Shown one piece after another: positions 61,400-64,000 of a stretch of DNA of 64,000 nucleotides. Source of the DNA: an uncultured Pelagibacteraceae bacterium. Its GTDB lineage: Bacteria; Pseudomonadota; Alphaproteobacteria; Pelagibacterales; Pelagibacteraceae. Made by a program: the position numbers and the translations under genes. Where the stretch lies: the NCBI GenBank assembly GCA_902572605.1, contig CACGGD010000002.1, positions 124,001-188,000 of the forward strand, given 5' to 3'. The stretch's first letter is position 1. The number at the start of each line of letters is the position of its first letter. The notes beneath the pieces are model-generated. The model searched no databases. It saw only the letters and a program-made list of their open reading frames with translations, and was not told the DNA's origin.

Positions 61400-61801
61400 A
61401 TGAATAAGAAATTTGGTAAAATATTGGCAGAGATTTCAATTGGTGAATTATTTGATAAAATTACAATTTTAGAGATTAAAAAATCAAAAATTAAAGATAA
61501 AGAAAAAATCAATAATATAGAGAAAGAACTTAATTCTCTCAATGATACTTTGAAAAAAAATGGACTGTATCAAATAGAAGGAAAACTTAAAAATTTGATT
61601 GAAGACTTGAGAAATATTAATTTAGAACTTTGGGAAATAGAAGATGCCAAAAGATTGGCTGAAAAAAATAATAATTTTGACGAAAAGTTTATTCAATTGG
61701 CTAGAAATGTTTATAAGAAAAATGATTTAAGAGCAAAAATTAAGTCAGAAATAAATAATCATTTAGGCTCAAATATTAAGGAAGTTAAATCTTACGATTA
61801 G
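61400..61801 (+). CDS. DUF6165-like small protein associated with glycosyltransferases
   Basis: KILAEISIGELFDKITILEIKKSKI..., LWEIEDAKRLAEKNNNFDEKFIQLARNVYKKND. Confidence 0.65.
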   Translation: MNKKFGKILAEISIGELFDKITILEIKKSKIKDKEKINNIEKELNSLNDTLKKNGLYQIEGKLKNLIEDLRNINLELWEIEDAKRLAEKNNNFDEKFIQLARNVYKKNDLRAKIKSEINNHLGSNIKEVKSYD

Positions 61802-62599
61802 TTAATTTGCTTTCAAACTTGGTATTATTGATCTTAATTTTTTTGCTATATTAGGATCAATTGATGCTGTGATGACACCTTCTTTTTTACCGAGCTCTTT
61901 AATAATTTTTCCATCTGGTGAAACAATTAATGAGTGGCCAAAAGTTTGCCTTCCATTGTAATGAGTTCCTGTTTGAGCAGGTGCAAAAATATAACAAAAG
62001 TTTTCAATTGCTCTAGCTTTCAATAAACAATGCCAATGTCTTTTACCTGTTGTTTTAGTAAATGCAGAGGGAACAGATAAAAATAAAGAACCTTTTTTCG
62101 CTAAACTTCGATATAAGTTTGGAAATCTCAAATCGTAACAAACTGACATTCCAAGTTTACCCCATGGCAGTTTAGAAATTTGCTGTTTTTTTCCAGCAAC
62201 AAAAGTTCGAGACTCAATATAACTCTCTTTTTTACTTAAATTTACATCAAACATATGAATTTTATCATAGTAAGATTCAATCTTTCCTTTTGAATTGATT
62301 AAAACTGATCTATTAACTAATTTTTTTTTTCCTACTTTAATTACCAATGAGCCCACTAATATCCATTTTTTAAATTTTTTAGCTAATCTTTTTACTCCTT
62401 TTAAGTACTCATCTTTATCCATAGAGGTACATTGTTTTAAAAGTTCTTTTTTGTTTAATGTAAATAAAGACGAAACCTCAGGAGTCAATATAAAATCTGT
62501 TTTTTGACTAATGGCTTTTTTAATTAATTTTTCTGTCTTAATAAGGTTGCTTTGAATATCATTATTAGATTTTAATTGAATACATGAAACTCTAAACAT
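61802..62599 (-). CDS. Carbon-nitrogen hydrolase (nitrilase superfamily)
   Basis: FILTPEVSSLF, GKLGMSVCYDLRFPNLYRSLAKKGSLFLSVPSAFTKTTGKRHWHCLLKARAIENFCYIFAPAQTG. Confidence 0.92.
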   Translation of the reverse strand: MFRVSCIQLKSNNDIQSNLIKTEKLIKKAISQKTDFILTPEVSSLFTLNKKELLKQCTSMDKDEYLKGVKRLAKKFKKWILVGSLVIKVGKKKLVNRSVLINSKGKIESYYDKIHMFDVNLSKKESYIESRTFVAGKKQQISKLPWGKLGMSVCYDLRFPNLYRSLAKKGSLFLSVPSAFTKTTGKRHWHCLLKARAIENFCYIFAPAQTGTHYNGRQTFGHSLIVSPDGKIIKELGKKEGVITASIDPNIAKKLRSIIPSLKAN

Positions 62600-63274
62600 T
62601 TAATTTGTTCCCATTTTTTTTTCAGCAAACTTAATAAAGTTATGTATGAGAAAAGTCAAAAATAAATATATACTTCCGGCAACAATAAAAACCTCCACAG
62701 GCTTGAAAGTAGTAGAAATGATATATTTTGCTACTCCTGTTAAATCCATTAAAGTTACTGTGCTCGCTAACGAAGTACCTTTCAACATTAATATAATTTC
62801 ATTTCCATAAGCAGGTAAAGATTGTTTAATAGCTATCGGTATCTGTATCTTGTAAAATATTATTTTGTTTGAAATTCCTAGGCTTTTTCCAGCTTCAATA
62901 AATCCTGGTTTAATTGTTTGAAAAGCTGATCTTAAAATTTCAGAAGTATATGCTCCAGTGTTAAGTGAAAAAGCTATAATCGCACACCAGTATGGTTCCT
63001 TTAAAACAGTCCATAAAATTGTTGATCTTAAATATTCAATTTGCCCTAATCCAAAATAAATAATAAATATCTGGACCAAAAGTGGAGTACCTCTGAATAC
63101 ATATGAAAAACTATAAGAAAAATTAGCAATAATCTTTTTCTTGCTTAATCTCATAATAGCAAAGATCAAACCAAGGATTAAACCAAAAATAAGTGATAGC
63201 GATAAAAGTTTTAAAGTTGTTAAAGTGGCACTCAATAACTTTGGAAAACTATTAATCATTAAATCTAAATCCAT
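62600..63274 (-). CDS. Polar amino-acid ABC transporter permease (HisM/GlnP family)
   Basis: VFRGTPLLVQIFIIYFGLG, NTGAYTSEILRSAFQTIKPGFIEAGKSLGIS. Confidence 0.92.
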   Translation of the reverse strand: MDLDLMINSFPKLLSATLTTLKLLSLSLIFGLILGLIFAIMRLSKKKIIANFSYSFSYVFRGTPLLVQIFIIYFGLGQIEYLRSTILWTVLKEPYWCAIIAFSLNTGAYTSEILRSAFQTIKPGFIEAGKSLGISNKIIFYKIQIPIAIKQSLPAYGNEIILMLKGTSLASTVTLMDLTGVAKYIISTTFKPVEVFIVAGSIYLFLTFLIHNFIKFAEKKMGTN

Positions 63275-63966
63275 TAAAAACCTCTGCTATATTTATTTTC
63301 TAATTTATTTAATATCTTCATACTTACGAAAGTTAAAATTAGATATAAAAGTGCTGCGAAAGAATAAAAAAATAAAGGATCTCTAGTAGATCCTGCCGCA
63401 ATATAAGATTGCCTCATTATTTCAACTAATCCAGTAACCGAAATTAAAGAGGTATCTTTTAATGTAATTTGCCAAACATTGCTTAAGTTTGGTATCGCTA
63501 ACCTTAGCATTTGAGGAATTATGACTTTTAAAAAGTAAATAAATTTTTTAAAGCCTAAAGCTTTGCAAGCTTCGAATTGTCCTCTGTCTATGGATTGAAT
63601 AGCCCCTCTAAAAACTTCTGTAGAATAAGCTCCAGAAATTATACCAATTGCAAATGATCCCGTAATAAAAGCATTAATTTCTATATACTTATTGTATCCG
63701 AACATACTCGCGACAAACATGACAGCGCCGCTTCCTCCAAAAAATAATAGATAAATTACTAATAGTTCAGGTACACCTCTAATAACAGTAGTATAAAAAT
63801 TAGAAATAAAATTTAGTACTTTGTTGTTAGATAATTTTAAAGGAGTAAAAACTATTGAAAACAATATTCCAATGAACATAGCTGTTATCGAAACAGCTAT
63901 TGTCATTAAAAATGCTACAAATAGTTCATCACCCCAACCTTTTGTTCCAAAATAAAGAAGTTCCAT
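63274..63966 (-). CDS. Polar amino-acid ABC transporter permease (HisQ family)
   Basis: VIRGVPELLVIYLLFFGG, GAYSTEVFRGAIQSIDRGQFEACKALGF, DTSLISVTGLVEIMRQS. Confidence 0.92.
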   Translation of the reverse strand: MELLYFGTKGWGDELFVAFLMTIAVSITAMFIGILFSIVFTPLKLSNNKVLNFISNFYTTVIRGVPELLVIYLLFFGGSGAVMFVASMFGYNKYIEINAFITGSFAIGIISGAYSTEVFRGAIQSIDRGQFEACKALGFKKFIYFLKVIIPQMLRLAIPNLSNVWQITLKDTSLISVTGLVEIMRQSYIAAGSTRDPLFFYSFAALLYLILTFVSMKILNKLENKYSRGF

Positions 63967-63974
63967 AAAGAAAA

Positions 63975-63995
63975 GGCGGTTATGAAATAACCGCC
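63975..63995 (-). terminator. Terminator-like hairpin directly upstream of HisQ-type permease gene
   Basis: GGCGGTTA-TGAAA-TAACCGCC, followed on minus strand by TTTTCTTT then ATG; same stem as 42797-42821. Confidence 0.72.
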
Positions 63996-64000
63996 ATTTC

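Noticed and set aside
1-64000. CRISPR arrays, transposases, integrases, prophage genes
   Set aside because: No regularly spaced repeats and no matching protein motifs found on either strand.

Overview
AT-rich, very gene-dense window that looks like a streamlined SAR11/Pelagibacter-type alphaproteobacterium (inferred from composition, minimal intergenic spacing and gene content; no search was run). The left end is the classic tRNA-Tyr/tRNA-Gly/tuf/tRNA-Trp/secE/nusG/rplKAJL/rpoB block on the minus strand. Most of the rest is housekeeping: purBCSQL-bolA-grxD, cimA-cysS-nadE, class II DAHP synthase, glmS/glmU-like, prpBC, nrdAB, rpoZ, and two ABC-transporter operons. Five tRNA genes are supported, but no rRNA, CRISPR array or transposase. 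The main accessory block is 9901-14970: a four-gene minus-strand operon encoding a DUF4956 membrane protein, a VTC/TTM polyphosphate-polymerase-like protein, a CotH-kinase/beta-helix fusion, and a membrane-anchored calcineurin-like phosphatase with degenerate motifs. It is the best candidate for a poorly described system. The most striking non-coding signal is a near-identical GGCGGTTA-N5-TAACCGCC hairpin placed exactly 8 nt (T-rich, no Shine-Dalgarno) before the start codon of the first permease gene in two unrelated ABC-transporter operons (42797-42821 and 63975-63995). Other leads are an attenuator-like hairpin between rplL and rpoB, two NrdR-like boxes 31 bp apart upstream of nrdA, and a GlmU reduced to its acetyltransferase half.
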